Assembly (NCBI GenBank): GCA_010645155.1
Contig: JAAGOF010000071.1
Location: 957,110-1,021,109, forward strand
From: Tigriopus japonicus
Lineage: Eukaryota; Arthropoda; Copepoda; Harpacticoida; Harpacticidae
DNA: 64,000 nucleotides
Direction of reading: 5' to 3'
Positions 12,598-24,964 of this stretch are shown here, piece after piece. Numbering within the stretch: the stretch's first letter is position 1; the number at the start of each line of letters is the position of its first letter. The translations under genes and the position numbers were made by a program. The notes beneath the pieces are model-generated. The model did no database searches, had not been told where the DNA came from, and saw only the letters and a list, made by a program, of their open reading frames with translations.

Positions 12598-15500
12598 CCT
12601 CAAGATGGATGGAAATGAGCTTTGGTAAAGTGAAATGAAGTAGCATTGATGAAAACCTTGACCGAGAACGCATTGACGACCACCGACTAAAAAAGGAACG
12701 TCTCATGCATAAAGATGTATCTAAATGACAAACGAGCAAACATGTCAAACCTTGGCTTTCTGCATTCCCGTATTTCTGTGTGCAGAATAAATTTCTTTTT
12801 TTACCTAATCAAGATTTTTTACTCTTATCTAGAATTGAAACGTCAAAGCTGAAAATACACGATCTAACAGTAATCAATTGTCAGACAGGATCATGACAAA
12901 TTATCTTAAAACCCATTTTCGTTTTCAGAAATTTGCCACGGATACATAGAAATCTAACAAAAGCCATATTACTTTCGAATATTTTTGTGCCAATCAATTT
13001 CTTATAACAAATTTCACCTCATTCGCAAATCCACCTATAGAATAAATTTTGGTCAACCTTCAAAGTGGGGCAAACCACTCATTTTGGCACAAAAGACTGG
13101 CTCACAATTTGACACATAACGGTGCTGTCCGCCCAAATTATCCGTTTGCCAGAGTCTCGTCGCATATTCATTAGAAAAAGCCTCTCATTACCCAATATTA
13201 ATAGCACGTATTTGCAGGCATTGTTTCTAGCATCCCACAATGATTTACAGTGTCAAAGCAAGCAGAGCATGAAGCCCAGTTACAAAGGTTCACTTGAAAA
13301 AAAAACAGGACCTACTAAGCGTGTTTAATGCTCCTAATTTGCCCCACCTGCTTCAAATTTGCCAAAGCACGTGGGATCGACCGTCATCTTTGGGTTAGTT
13401 GCTTTGTGTCGAAATCTGATCCGAATTCTCGCTCTTTCAGACCATTAATTCGCGAACCAAACCACAAATACGGCCATTTCCGAGTTCGATTGCTTTTGTT
13501 TTGGGAGCTTTGTCGGTGAATTGATGATGTTAATGATAGTTCACATTAAGATGACCCCTTGACTCATTGGAATATGACGGTTGAAGCGAGAACAAAGGCC
13601 TAATTCAATCACACTTCTCTCCCGCATAGTTTATGATTGTCGTAAATGAAGTTTGATTGACCAAATTCTTATTGTGAAAAGCCAGAACAATGACCAACCT
13701 TTAAGAAACTTGAATTCCTTTCTTGACCTTTTAAGGCTTTACAAACATGCTCCGTTCTTGGTCATCGTCTTTGTTCGGTAGTTTGTAAGCAAATTGCATG
13801 CCAACACTTCTGTCTCGTCGTCCATTACAAAGTACTAGAAGTTGTCGGTCTATTTGCAATCATTTATTGCTAATTTGACACGGTGCATGGAATTCTAAAC
13901 GATTGTGAGACGGTGTTGTGTCGTAATCATTATTGCGCTAATGAGACAACAGGAGAAAAAGGTCCCACGTCCCAAAAAGCGGATATGTTTTTGTTGCTTT
14001 TTCGACAGAAAATCAGATTTGGATAACATATCCTTGTGGGAGGTAGGGCGTCAAACACCGCACGCACCATTTCCAGATTTTTTTTTCATGTTGAATCGTT
14101 GTTTCTTCAAGCAAACGATAAGGGTTTCTTGACAAAAAACGCAAAAGTGAGGCGTTAAATCTTTTCCGAAAAGACTGAATTTATGACTTCAATCCGAAGC
14201 TCTCATCCTCGAAAAACGTTCTAGAGCCTTCTTCCATCCGGCAATTTGACTATTAAGGCAATGGGCTTTTTTCTTTAGCAAGAATGTAATTCAAAGCCAA
14301 ATATGGCAGTCAGAGACTGCTTCAAGAAATCCTGATTGAAAAAGTTTATGATTATTTGCTCCCAGGCAACTCACTCTGGCTATTAGATAGTAGAAAAGAT
14401 TTGATTGGACATTTTTTCTGCATTCTAAACGGAAACAAGCAATTACATACCATTCCTTTAGGCTAAGACGACAATTCAAATGTTTAAAGAGACTCAAAGG
14501 TAGATTTCGGTTGTTCGAAACTCGCTCATTTTTAACACGATAAGATGGGCTCAAGAGTGAAGAAGCTTGGTTATTTTTGCGTGGTGCTAGCCTTAAAGGA
14601 TATCCCTTCACATGACAAATAGTGGCCGGCGAGAATCGGGTCCATATTTGGTCTCTGTTCCGCAATAAAAGGTCCGCCAGGATGATCCAGCAAAGCAAGT
14701 CGATCACATTGTTAAAAAAGCAATTCAAGTCCAGTCATAGCAATGAAACTGATACTGTAATGGTGGGAATTTGAATCCAAGAAGCAACGCGAGAATTGTT
14801 TGTATATCATTAGGGTACAATACATATCAGCTAGGCACCTAAACGGAAATCGGAAGTTCTATTCGGATTCGGAAGGTGCGTCGTATTTGTGTACCTTGGT
14901 GAAGCGTCCTGAATGCCTTCAGAATATTCTTGACATCATAAATAATCATCCGATGAGCCAAGTCGGAAGCTAATAACGACAAAAGCTCTGAACGGGCCAT
15001 TTTTTTGTTTCAATTCAGTTTCTTTTTCTGATTTCAGTTACACACTTGCAAACACAGGAAGCTTTGCCTGAAGCACCGTTTCTCAATGGGATATTCAATC
15101 AGTGTTGACGATTAGTGCCTTCAATGGGGTCCGTTATTGTTTGGAACTGAATTGCAAGGAACTAACACAGACTGACATTCGCCATTAGCATTTGCTCCTC
15201 GCATCTCCTTGGCGATAAACACAATCACCATTTGAACAATTGCAACACCATCCCCAATCGCGGCAACAACTGCCAGATGAACAGCCACAACTGTCACGGG
15301 TACTTAAGTCACATCAAGAAACATTATGAGGTGACAGTGATTTGTAATTGACATTGCTTAAGAGATCTGCCTAGGAGGAATTGAAAATATCCCCCATCCA
15401 CCTTGGTCAAGAGACTTTAAAACACTGAATGTTCAACTTGGCTGCCAAATCATGCCACTGATTTGCACTCACTGAGACCAGAGCGATAAAGAAAGTTTGG

Positions 15501-17697
15501 CAACACTGTCCATCAACAGCAACAGGAAACGGCGACCCGCTTCAAACTATATGGGGAACTTTGACATTTCCATACATATTTGATCAATTGAGGAGATAGA
15601 TTCAATGTTACAATAACCATTTTGCACTCCCTCTAAATGGATTCGACCTTAGCCTGACAAGCTCTGAATATTTTGACGATGCATTTAGGGTGGCAACATC
15701 ACTTTTCAGAGCTCGGAACAAGTGGGACTTGGCTTGAAAGCGATTGAATTTATTTGTGGGTGTGATTGACAAAGAAGCATAAGTGGAATACATCACTGAG
15801 ATGATAAATCATTCATGTTTGGATCAAAATTGAATTTGCTGTACGGCCATTATGTTATGCAAGAATAGTACAGGTGTGACGATTGCTTGCCTTGGTGAAT
15901 AATGCCTCTTTATTTTGAAAGTTTTTGAAACAAAGTGACTTAAGTTATGGAAAAAACATTTTATCCATAAATACTTCGTTGGAAGAACAAACCCATTTTG
16001 AAAAAAAATGCCTCATTGCGCATAAAAAGGCTTTAGAGGTTCAATGGATGACCCGCTCTAGATTTACTGTTGATTATGTGCAGAGAAGGACAAAAGATGT
16101 GTAATTTTACTGCGCTCTTGGAGTCTAAAACTACCTGGCCTCATTTTCCATACGAGTAGACAACATAATTTAGATTGGCTCTATTCATAATGGAATCCTC
16201 CAAGGTGATACATCATGTCTAAATGAGTTCGCTCTGACCGAAGTTCCGGCGTTGAGGTCTCTGAAATTGTCACGTTGTTCATCAAGATACGATAGTCGTA
16301 CTTAAAAGAACTTCTGGCAGTACATATGCAAGTCCGAAATTAACGTGCTTCCAAAACCGGGAGGTGACGAAAAGTTTTTCTTAATTGTGATTTTGCGGTT
16401 TCGTTTACCAAGAGCACCTGGCCAGAGGATGACTTGATTTCCGGAGTTGTGCGAAACGGAACAATGACGTTATTAAAACACATTCCTCGCATTGCAAATT
16501 GAGTTTTGGAAAATATTAATCGTTCTTGAGGAAGTTCTGATGATCTGTCGACACATGAAATGTTAGAAATGTTTCCAGTATTCTTACCTAAACAAGGGAT
16601 CCAGTGTTTGGAGTTGAAATATGAAAGACTAGTCCCTATCATTTTGAACAAATCACATATGAGGTCGCACTCACAAAAACTGTTTGTTGTCTCTCTCAAC
16701 ACTTGACCGATTCAAACTCGTAGGTGGCCGTTGTCACAGTTGTCACTCACTACTCAATTAAGACAACACCTCCATCCGTGGAAATTTTCAAACTGGAAAA
16801 AATCACTCAAAGGAAGTACTTCAAGTGGTTGTTCAAGATCAGACAGACCTTGGAGACCAAATGAGTTCGATGGTCACTTTCAAATTGGGGGTCTTCTTCA
16901 CCGACGTCGTGTCTGGTAGGATACTGAAATGTTCTCCCACGACTGGTCAGGGAAATGAGCACCTTTGACCACCACGTCTCTTTTCTTCGGTCACTCGGGA
17001 TATCATCCAGTCGTCTTCTTCTTCATCTTCTTCTTCTTTGGAAGGACAAATTATGCATTTACGGGGGGGTTGATGTTGGGGTGTCAGACGCGAACCCGTG
17101 TCACCCAATCACTGATTCCAAGGAGGCAAGATTATTTGGGATTTCGGGCCATCTTCAGCCTCTGCCTTCATCGAGCACTGAGCGACCTAGCCACTTTGAA
17201 GATGAGCACTTTTTCGTGAATCCGACGCCGACCGACATGATTATTGCTTTGGCAACGGCTTCTCGGGAAGGTCGCGACGAACTTCTTCCCCCCAGCTATT
17301 GCATATGTGAATGCGTCGAGGGTAACCAACACCAACCATCCTCGAGCATGGTTGAGCTGCCGCATGAAGCACCCGATTTCCACTCATAAACCAAAGAGGA
17401 AGCGAGGGAGGACGTCAACGTCGAAGAACAAGAGAGGGACGCTATGGTTCATACTCGGGCCACAGGTGGGCACGAAACCTGGATGGATGGAGACGATCCT
17501 CATTTGCGTTGCATGAAGAAGGCAACTTCTTTCGTTGGCCGCATGTCGGAATGACGTCATTCATTCGATCAGAACGCGTTTGAGCTCCGTCGGGTCGACG
17601 GAGTCCGTCCTAGGATCTTCACATGTGCAAATCCATCATTGTTCCACGAGGTCTCAACGAGTCGACTACATTCACGATGCAGTGAGTTGCGTGCGGA

Positions 17698-17914
17698 TAT
17701 AAATTGAGCTCAAACCACTTCTCACATAAACCACTTTAGATCAAGAACAATGGGAAAATCAAGTAACCATCCGTTTTGGAGCCATTTGCTTCCATCAAAT
17801 GCAACTCCAGTCACACCAACCTCTGTACGAAAGAAATATCCCATTAGTAGGAAAACATCGCGTAAAATGAATAGAAATTTGAGTAAAATAATGTTTCATA
17901 TTATAAGAACATAA
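17698..17914 (+). promoter_or_regulatory. TATA box with a small downstream ORF
   Basis: TATAAA at 17698-17703 lies about 50 bases before an ATG at 17750 that opens a 54-codon frame (MGKSSNHPFWSHLLPS...) ending at 17914. The peptide is basic and matches nothing I recognise. A donor-like site inside it could make this the first exon of a larger gene, but no second exon was found. A core promoter with a short ORF is the most that can be said. Confidence 0.25.
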
Positions 17915-19422
17915 TGATAACTATTTTAACCATGAAATAAAGTTAAAGCAAGTCATAACATCAGATTGCTTCCTCATGGCTCAAAAGCACCAATCCATGT
18001 TTTTTTCCTAAAGCCAAACACTTTTCGGAACAAAACTTGAACGACAATGACGCGGCAACGCGCCTCAATCGAAAGATTGTTCACTGAAGATGAGACGATC
18101 GACCTAGCGTACTTTAGGAGACACGTTACTTCGAGCGTCATTTTCCTGAATTGTATACGCATTCCTCCTCTGCTTTGCTTCTACTTGTTCGTATGCTACC
18201 CCGACAATTTCCCACACAGGTTGCCAGGTAACTGAGGAATACCGCCGGAAAGCCAGTTTGGAATGCTTGGTCAAGCCCGAGGCAGTGATTGATACCAAAC
18301 CGAAATTCGAAGATGGTCAATGGAGAAGGAAATGACACCAAATGACCTGCCTAGTGGTAGGTTCGGAAACAAGATGTTACACGTCCTTGGTCAACAAAAA
18401 GCCGGGTCACATTAGGGATGAGATTGATTTCCAAATAACCAGACAATTACCTTGAGCGCCCATAGATTTCCTTGTAACTTGGTCTGAACCGGAAACTAAG
18501 TTGGCAGATTTTCGACCAGCTACCCATTTAACTTGTCAAGGGGCATCCACGACATTTGAGAAAGGTCAAAATGCCTTGGTAAGTTTACGTTCAGGCATTA
18601 TCCCTCTTACAACTTCGACTAGTAAAATTTCAGGTTGTGATTTGATGAATTTTGTTAGACAAGACAAGATCTCAGGGTCACTATGTGAGGTTACTCAAAA
18701 ACAATCAATAAAACACAGGAGATTATAATCTCCCACGTCATAATCTAGATTCCGACCGCGTGGTTTTCACGTTGCTGGTCCTTAGTTTTGTTCGTGACCG
18801 AGAAAATGGCTATTGTACCTCTGGTTGTTTCAAACGTTTTCATGAAGTCAATCTGACCCATATTTAGATGGGCCCATCTTGATATCAGCAACCAAATCAT
18901 TGCACGCAATCTCATCTACCACGTCTAATTCAAAAAGAGATGAATAAAAGCTTTTTCATTCATCAGAGCAGAAACACAAATGTTTCCTTTGTGTAAGCAA
19001 TCGTCTTTGAACTTGCTGATGATTGATTTTCATTCGGTTTAAATGAAGCCTAATTTGGGTCAATATTTTTAACGTCCCTTTAGTGGCTTTTCGATACCCA
19101 AAACACCAGCTGGTATCAACTGATGATGGAGCGCAGCCTTCGAACGAGGCCATAACACAAACCTAAAACAAAACAAAAAACTTATAAATGTACCAAAAAA
19201 TTGTCAATGTTATTTTGGGTAATGGTGACGATGTGAGGTCCGGACGAAAGAACAAGAAATCAGCGTTGCCAGATATTTCAAAACCAGTTGTTTCAAGTTC
19301 AACAATGGCAAATGCCAATTGACTGAAAACACTTTCCTTTCATTTCAAATATGTTCCACTTTCAAAACTGAAAGAAAAATATCGCCTAAAGGAAATTTCT
19401 CATTGTACAAACAAGTAGTTTT

Positions 19423-19866
19423 CAGACCTGTTCAAGATACTTTAATAAAGTATCTAGATAAGATAGTATTTTCCGCAAAGTATCTAGATAAAGATAGTTT
19501 AAGATACTTCTCAAAAAATGTATCTAGATAAAGATACCTCACAAAACTTTCTTGAAAAAGTATCTAGATAAAGATAGTTCAAGATAGTTTCCCGAAAAAA
19601 CTATCTAGATTAGATACTTTTCACAAAACGTTTCTAAATAAGATACTTCTAGATACTTTTTGGGAAAATGCATATTGCATACTAAACAATGCATAATGTA
19701 TGCTTTGACACAAAAGATTGAGAGAACACATTATCTAGATAAAGATATTTCAAGACAGTTTGTCAAAATATAGATACTTCAACATATTTTCCCCAAAGCA
19801 GTATCTAGATAAAGATACTTGAAGATACTTTCCCGAAAAAAGAGCATCTAGATAAAGATAAAAGAT
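19423..19866. repeat. TATCTAGATA-rich repeat array, probable truncated hAT-like MITE
   Basis: The block holds about ten copies of TATCTAGATAAAGATA or close variants, spaced roughly 40-60 bases apart with AAGATACTT between them. It begins with CAGACCTGTTCAAG, which resembles the ends of the element at 51053-51540 (CAGACCTTTG and, inverted, CAGGCCTGTG). No matching right end or target duplication was found, so the element is read as truncated or diverged. Confidence 0.55.
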
Positions 19867-20650
19867 GAATTCATTGACATTACATTAAAACAACATTAAA
19901 AGATGGATTTTCATTTTGATTAAATTTCATTTTGATTAATATGCATTTCTGCATTTTTTTGGCGTTTTCGTCGAAGATTGGTGCATTTTCTGGAAATTTT
20001 TCTCTTTTAGGTATTTACATTTTTGGTCTTGTTGTGGAAATTTGGAGTTTTTTCTAAAAAACTCCAAACATTTGATATATTTCACCAAATTTAACAAGTT
20101 ACCTTACGTTTTCCCTTTGGGATGCATAGCTACATTTTTTCAATTGAGGTTTTCATGATCAATCACATCTATTCACTCCTCAAGGGCAGTACCTTGATTA
20201 AATGAAAGATATATTGCAAGAAAGAAAGAGAATGAATTTTTTGAGTACCATGTTGGAAAACTTCTAGCTTTAAACGTTTAAGATTTCTCCTTGACATTTG
20301 TATTTTAAGTATTGCAAACAATACGAGAACAAATCTGTTCCAAGTGCAAATCTTTCAGACCCAAAATGCAAAGTTTTGCCACACCAACAACAATTCAATT
20401 TGCCAACATTTTTTGATTTGCATTTTTTTGAAAAAATGCAAATTGCAAAATTGCAAAAATGCAAAAATGCAAATGCAAAGCGGCCTTGTCTATGAATGAT
20501 TTTACTGGTTTTTATGGCCATTTAATTTAGTCCAAATATTCCTCAACTTACGCTTTTTGTATTTTATTTTGCATTTTTTTGGCATTTTTGTTGCTTATTT
20601 GGGCGTTTTATTTGCATTATTTGTGCAGCCCTTGTGATAATGCAATTGCA
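19867..20650. repeat. AT-rich stretch with reiterated GCATTT/AAATGC motifs
   Basis: The words TGCATTTTTTTGGC (about 19950 and 20570) and tandem GCAAAAAT (20440-20480) recur. This looks like a degenerate repeat; no inverted ends or target duplication could be defined. No gene is seen. Confidence 0.35.
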
Positions 20651-21803
20651 ATAAGAAATCTACGGCAAACGTTATTCTGCACCGATGAAAACCCAGCAGC
20701 TTCAGAACCAAGCTGCGATGCTGTCCAACAATAGCAGGGTGGCCAAAATAAAGGAAATCAACAGTTAAAGCAATCTCACGCAATGATAGTCCAAAAAGTA
20801 GAAAGCCAAGGTCTTATGTCTTTGCGTTACAAGCTAAAACTTAGTTGGGCTCGGCAGGTTCCATTTAGCTTTCAAGGTGCTCATATTGATATTTTGGCAT
20901 TACTTCTCCTTTCTTTGCTGGTTTGACTATATTTTCGACGTTTTGAGAATTTTTTTTTCATCGATTTTTTAAATATTTTGGCTTTTTCAAGGAAAAACTA
21001 AATACATTCTCGAATATTTGAGTCAGAAAAACTATTTCAAGCAAAATTGAAGAAAATAAATGAACAGCCAATGCACAATAAGGCTCACCAAAAATACACC
21101 CAAAATACAAAAACCTCTACAAAATGGCATTTGTACTAAGATTATAAACATTCACAACCAAGACTACTGTCATCCACAAAAAAACTGCGCCATCTATTGA
21201 GGCAAATTGAAAATTATATTTTTGAATCAATTACATTCAAATAGGCCTCCAAAAACGGCCAAATGCATCAGATTCACCAGAAACGAATTTGGAAAATCGG
21301 TGCACACAGATAAAAATAGTCTAACCGAACAATTTTTCTTCCGCTTCAACGTAACAAATCTTACGCAATTTACATATTTTTAAGCGCAATACTTTCTTTT
21401 GTCGTTTTTACCTTCCGCACTTATTTTGAGCCACCAGTTTCATTTGACTAGAGCGCTATAATATTATAGCGCTCTACATTTGACCGGTATTTCGAAACCC
21501 ACGAGGCTTGGGATCTTGATGGGGGAGTTGAAATCTATGAACATGTGGGCAGGGATTTTAATGTCCAGCCATGTCTTGTTTACCACAAACCTGAATGTGA
21601 TTCGTTCCAGTTGAGAGTTAATATGTTTGATGTAAATGCGAGGGATACTTGAGATATTGAAACTTAAATAATTGGACTCCGTATTTGGCCACCCTGCTAT
21701 TGTTGGACCTTAGAACTCTGTGTTGGACGGCATCGCAGCTTGGTTCTGAAGCTGCTGGGTTTTCATCGGTGCAGAATAACGTTTGCCGAAATCTACTTGT
21801 TAT
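20651..21803. mobile_element. Inverted-repeat element with ~100-120-bp arms
   Basis: The segment 20651-20750 recurs inverted at about 21682-21803. Shared words include GCAAACGTTATTCTGCACCG, ACCCAGCAGCTTCAGAACCA and CAGGGTGGCCAAA. The right arm carries an extra piece of about 20 bases flanked by GTCCAACA. CAGGGTGGCC resembles the hAT-like end at 52277, but here the sequence outside it is itself inverted-repeated, so no 8-bp direct duplication exists at that boundary. A foldback-type element with long arms is the simplest reading. The ~930-bp middle has no coding potential. Confidence 0.6.
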
Positions 21804-22019
21804 TGTACGAAATGGAAAAGACGCTTTGAAGCATTCGTTTTAAGACACAGCTATGTGCTTTCAAAAACGCTCGAAAATATGTTCAAAAAGTGAATCGTGG
21901 GCTAGAAAAAATGAGGATTAATAGGATTTACCCTTATCATAGAAAATATCAAAATCTCAATCCCTTGCTGTTGAAAATATCTTTGATGGCACCTTACGAA
22001 ATACTGTGTTCGTTCACAG

Positions 22020-22893
22020 TAGTGATGGGGGGCAAACAAGAGATTGGGCAAGCTGTACTGGCACAGTGCTTGGGCTTGCAGAAGCTTGGCATAGCTTGGG
22101 TGTCTGTACAAGCACTTCTCCCAGCTAACAGGTTTGCCAAATTTGCTATGAACAAAGAATAAACTTGACATCCGAATTTCACTAAACCAGGCTGATTCAG
22201 CTAAATAGGGACCATACCTTTGAAGGGATGTACTTTTAAGAAAATTACACACTTCAATTCTCTCACATGGGGAAATGCAAAGGATTTCGAGAATACTTAA
22301 AAACAGATTTGGCATCTTACTTTTTCATGCCGGCAACTCTGAGTAAACGAGATTGTTCTGGAAGTGTGACTTCCAAATCTCGGTCTTGATTAGCCTCAAA
22401 AGCGTGTCATGTGTGTATTCATGTGTGGCCTAGAACCGAATCTAAATAACCCATCCATACTATGCAAATTGAAATATTTTTTGTATCACTTCCACTATTT
22501 TTTGCTAAATTATTAAGGTCAAAAGATCATCGAAAATGCAACTTGACATTTTTTTCTTCTAAGTCACACTGCAAGTATCTTAACTCTTCAAAGAGCAACT
22601 GCCGGCAACTGCATCTTCCAATGTTCCTTGAGCTTGCCAAGTGTATTGGTGTATTGCCCAAGTAATGCTTGTCAACAACTTGTGCTTGGGTGTCTGTGAT
22701 GACTAGGCCTCGGATAAATATTCAGTTTTGCTGTGGAGCAGAATCCCAGACGTTTCACAACGTAGTGTTTACTGTTAGCTGATTGTCAGCTGACCCTATT
22801 CCTTGGAACGTCTGAAATTTCTGCTCAACAGAAAAACTCAATATGTCTCCGAGCCTTAGTGATGACTCATTACTTGCCCAAGTCACATCACTA
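22020..22893. mobile_element. hAT-like MITE, TSD GTTCACAG
   Basis: The ends are TAGTGATG at left and CATCACTA at right. The 8-bp direct repeat GTTCACAG lies immediately outside both (22012-22019 and 22894-22901) and fits the hAT target preference NTNNNNAN. Subterminal sequence reiterates CTTGGGC/GCCCAAG. It is 874 bp with no transposase, so it is non-autonomous. It shares its ends and motif with the element at 32558. Confidence 0.8.
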
Positions 22894-22901
22894 GTTCACA
22901 G

Positions 22902-24162
22902 AGCTTGCGTGTTGGGATCTTAGATCAATTATAATCACTAGATAGCGTGCAAGCTTTAGTCTGGCTGATTTGGCAAGTGGGGCGGAATGCGTTGAATTTA
23001 TGAGGATAATGTCGCCATCACAACTGTTGAGCGGACAGTTAGTGTGACCAAACATGTGAATCAAGACCAACTTTTTTTAACTCGTTCTTGAAGCCACAAG
23101 TTAACTTTTGTCCATATATGCATTAGATTAGCCCTACATAACGCAAAAGCTTAAATTTATGTTCTTCCTACCAATGACTTATTCAATGTATTGGCAAAAA
23201 ATTTCCAAGTTGAAGTATTCAAATCCAAAGTATGGTCACCTAGTACCGTCTTCAGTTCTTCCGAGAAAGTGACCACTAGCAATAGCAAAAAAATGAGCCA
23301 AAACCATTACTCAATTCCACCTTTGATTCATCAATTTCATAGTTGTCATTTGCCTGGTCACTCATTTCAAATGTTCCCGCACTTTTGTCCGCTTAACAGT
23401 TGGCGACCGGAGACACATTTTAAGGCTTACACTCCGTCTAGTATTAATAGAAGTCAATGGTTGGGATCAATGACAGTGAGGTTGCTATTTGTCCTACAAC
23501 TGTATATAGTTTGTCCAGTTTGTCCTTCCAAATCATTCTGAAGGGAACAATCAGTTTCACCAATTCTTTTTTAAATTTACCTACTTTTGTAGTCTTGGAC
23601 AAAAATATCAGGTTTTTGTAATTACCTTATAAATACATTTTACAAGTATCTGTAGCCTCGAAGATAAATTAAACATTTTTATGTAGCAACTATCAAATAT
23701 GAAGTTGGCCCGTTTCCCAACTTTGATTTTGACTGATGAACAAATCTCGCTTCAGAAAATTTTCAGCAAAACAAGCATTTATCCACTTTTTTATTAATTT
23801 TTTATTAATTTTGATATTATTGGACAAAAATCGAAGAAAGTAATTACTTTGTAAAATGTTATTTACATCTATATGGTGTCTGAGACTCAGTTTAGAGCCT
23901 CCAAATCTTGCGCCTTTTGGGGTCTGATTTGCGGAAAAAATATCTTATGTTGTGAATTGCTCTTTTTTTCATCATGTTCTCTGCGCTTTTTAACATTGGC
24001 TTTTCAAGTAAATTATGCCTTTCCAAAAAGCATTGGCGCTTTTTCATTCGATCGATATGGAAGCTATAAGTCACCCTGACTCCAAAACTTTGTACCCGTT
24101 AATTTCCCAACAAAACCTACCATCTCATGTGAAATTCTCTCAACCAATTATCCAATTACACC
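22902..24162. other. Intergenic, nothing recognised
   Basis: AT-rich sequence without an open frame that looks coding. It holds the 5' flank of the plus-strand gene at 24163; no TATA box or clear initiator was identified close to that start. Confidence 0.5.
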
Positions 24163-24894
24163 ATGAGTGATCCCACCCGTTCGCCAAAGATTAACACCTC
24201 ACCGGCATCTGCCTCCCCTGAAACCAGCAGCTATGACACCCATCTCTTGGACAAGCATATTCACACAATTTTGTCCCAGGAAATTGGCCAACTTACTCCC
24301 ATCCGTCAAGCTCATGAAACTGCCCGAAATTGCCGTCAAAAACGGGCCGAACTTCTTCGACAACTGGAAGAGACCGATTTGACAGAGAAACGGGCCAAAG
24401 ATTGCGTGGAAGCTGTCATCAAACAATCGAGACCGTGGATAACGCGATTCAACGAATCCATCACTCCTTCCGATTTCCTTTCTACTCAAGACCAACTGGG
24501 TTTGCCCGATTTTATGTGGGAAGAGCTCTTCGCTCTCCCCGAAGCTCAGCTAAGCAACACCATCGAGGCTGTTCTGAACATCCTGGAGATTCAAGTCCGT
24601 CGGATCCCATGCGATGGACAAGGTCGTACCCAAGTGTTACACTTGTTAATGGTGGTGGTCAGATTTCGAGAGGGTCTGGCCCAAGCTATGGTAAGCCATG
24701 GATGGCGCCAAGAGGATCGTTGCGAGACGCTTTTGACTGAGATGTTGGTGTGGCTGGGCAAATGCAATAATTGGAGCGATATCACGCGGGCTGAAGCCAA
24801 AGTGTTTAATCTTGTCCTAGATGAAGTACTCGAGCTACCGGCGGTTGTGGTGAAGTTGGTCAAAAGCCTGCTCCAGGAGAAGATTCGGGCTTAA
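24163..24894 (+). CDS. Intronless gene of unknown function, 243 aa
   Basis: A single exon with ATG at 24163 and TAA at 24892-24894. Coding is supported by length, by codon-level regularity against its shadow frames, and by tight convergence with PGAP3 (70 bases between stop codons). The N-terminal 25 residues are Ser/Pro/Thr-rich and probably disordered. Residues 30-100 are charged and helical, compatible with a short coiled coil (RQAHETARNCRQKRAELLRQ). The rest is helix-rich with Leu/Val-rich segments (LPEAQLSNTIEAVLNILEIQ near 125-145; VFNLVLDEVLELPAVVVKLV near 215-235). There is no signal peptide and no membrane segment. I do not recognise the family, and an arthropod-specific gene is possible. 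Confidence 0.7.
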   Translation: MSDPTRSPKINTSPASASPETSSYDTHLLDKHIHTILSQEIGQLTPIRQAHETARNCRQKRAELLRQLEETDLTEKRAKDCVEAVIKQSRPWITRFNESITPSDFLSTQDQLGLPDFMWEELFALPEAQLSNTIEAVLNILEIQVRRIPCDGQGRTQVLHLLMVVVRFREGLAQAMVSHGWRQEDRCETLLTEMLVWLGKCNNWSDITRAEAKVFNLVLDEVLELPAVVVKLVKSLLQEKIRA

Positions 24895-24948
24895 TCAAAA
24901 GTGAAGTAAGAGATGAATTGATCAAAACCGAGGATGAATTATTAAGTT

Positions 24949-24954
24949 TTTATT
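24949..24954 (-). promoter_or_regulatory. Poly(A) signal AATAAA of PGAP3
   Basis: AATAAA on the minus strand, about ten bases after the PGAP3 stop codon. Given the convergent gene ending at 24894, the two 3'UTRs must be very short or overlap. Confidence 0.6.
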
Positions 24955-24964
24955 GCCAGTTCTG

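Larger units (their letters stand above)
10715..19420. other. Long stretch without a recognisable gene
   Basis: No open frame here shows a domain I recognise. Two spots look slightly more coding than the rest. On the plus strand from about 16725 an acceptor-like CTCGTAG is followed by 46 codons (VAVVTVVTHYSIKT...). On the minus strand 16340-16702 is a cysteine-containing frame with an internal donor-like GTAAGA. Neither could be joined into a gene. A (CTT)n run lies at 12573-12597. The 16.7-17.7 kb part is more GC-rich than its surroundings. The unlocated 5' exon of the chitin-binding gene may lie in this interval. Confidence 0.4.

Noticed and set aside
14291..14728. 145-codon minus-strand frame
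   Set aside because: Composition like surrounding AT-rich DNA, no motif, no conserved context.
16955..17389. 144-codon frame in a GC-richer stretch
   Set aside because: A competing overlapping frame is equally open, there is no domain, and no splice partners were found.
17570..17610. GC-rich inverted repeat CTCCGTCGGGTCGACGGAG as a terminator or RNA gene
   Set aside because: Too short and isolated; no RNA polymerase III boxes or neighbouring gene end.
19434..19866. CRISPR-like array of TATCTAGATA repeats
   Set aside because: Eukaryotic context, palindromic short words, irregular spacing and spacers that are themselves similar; a MITE-type repeat fits better.
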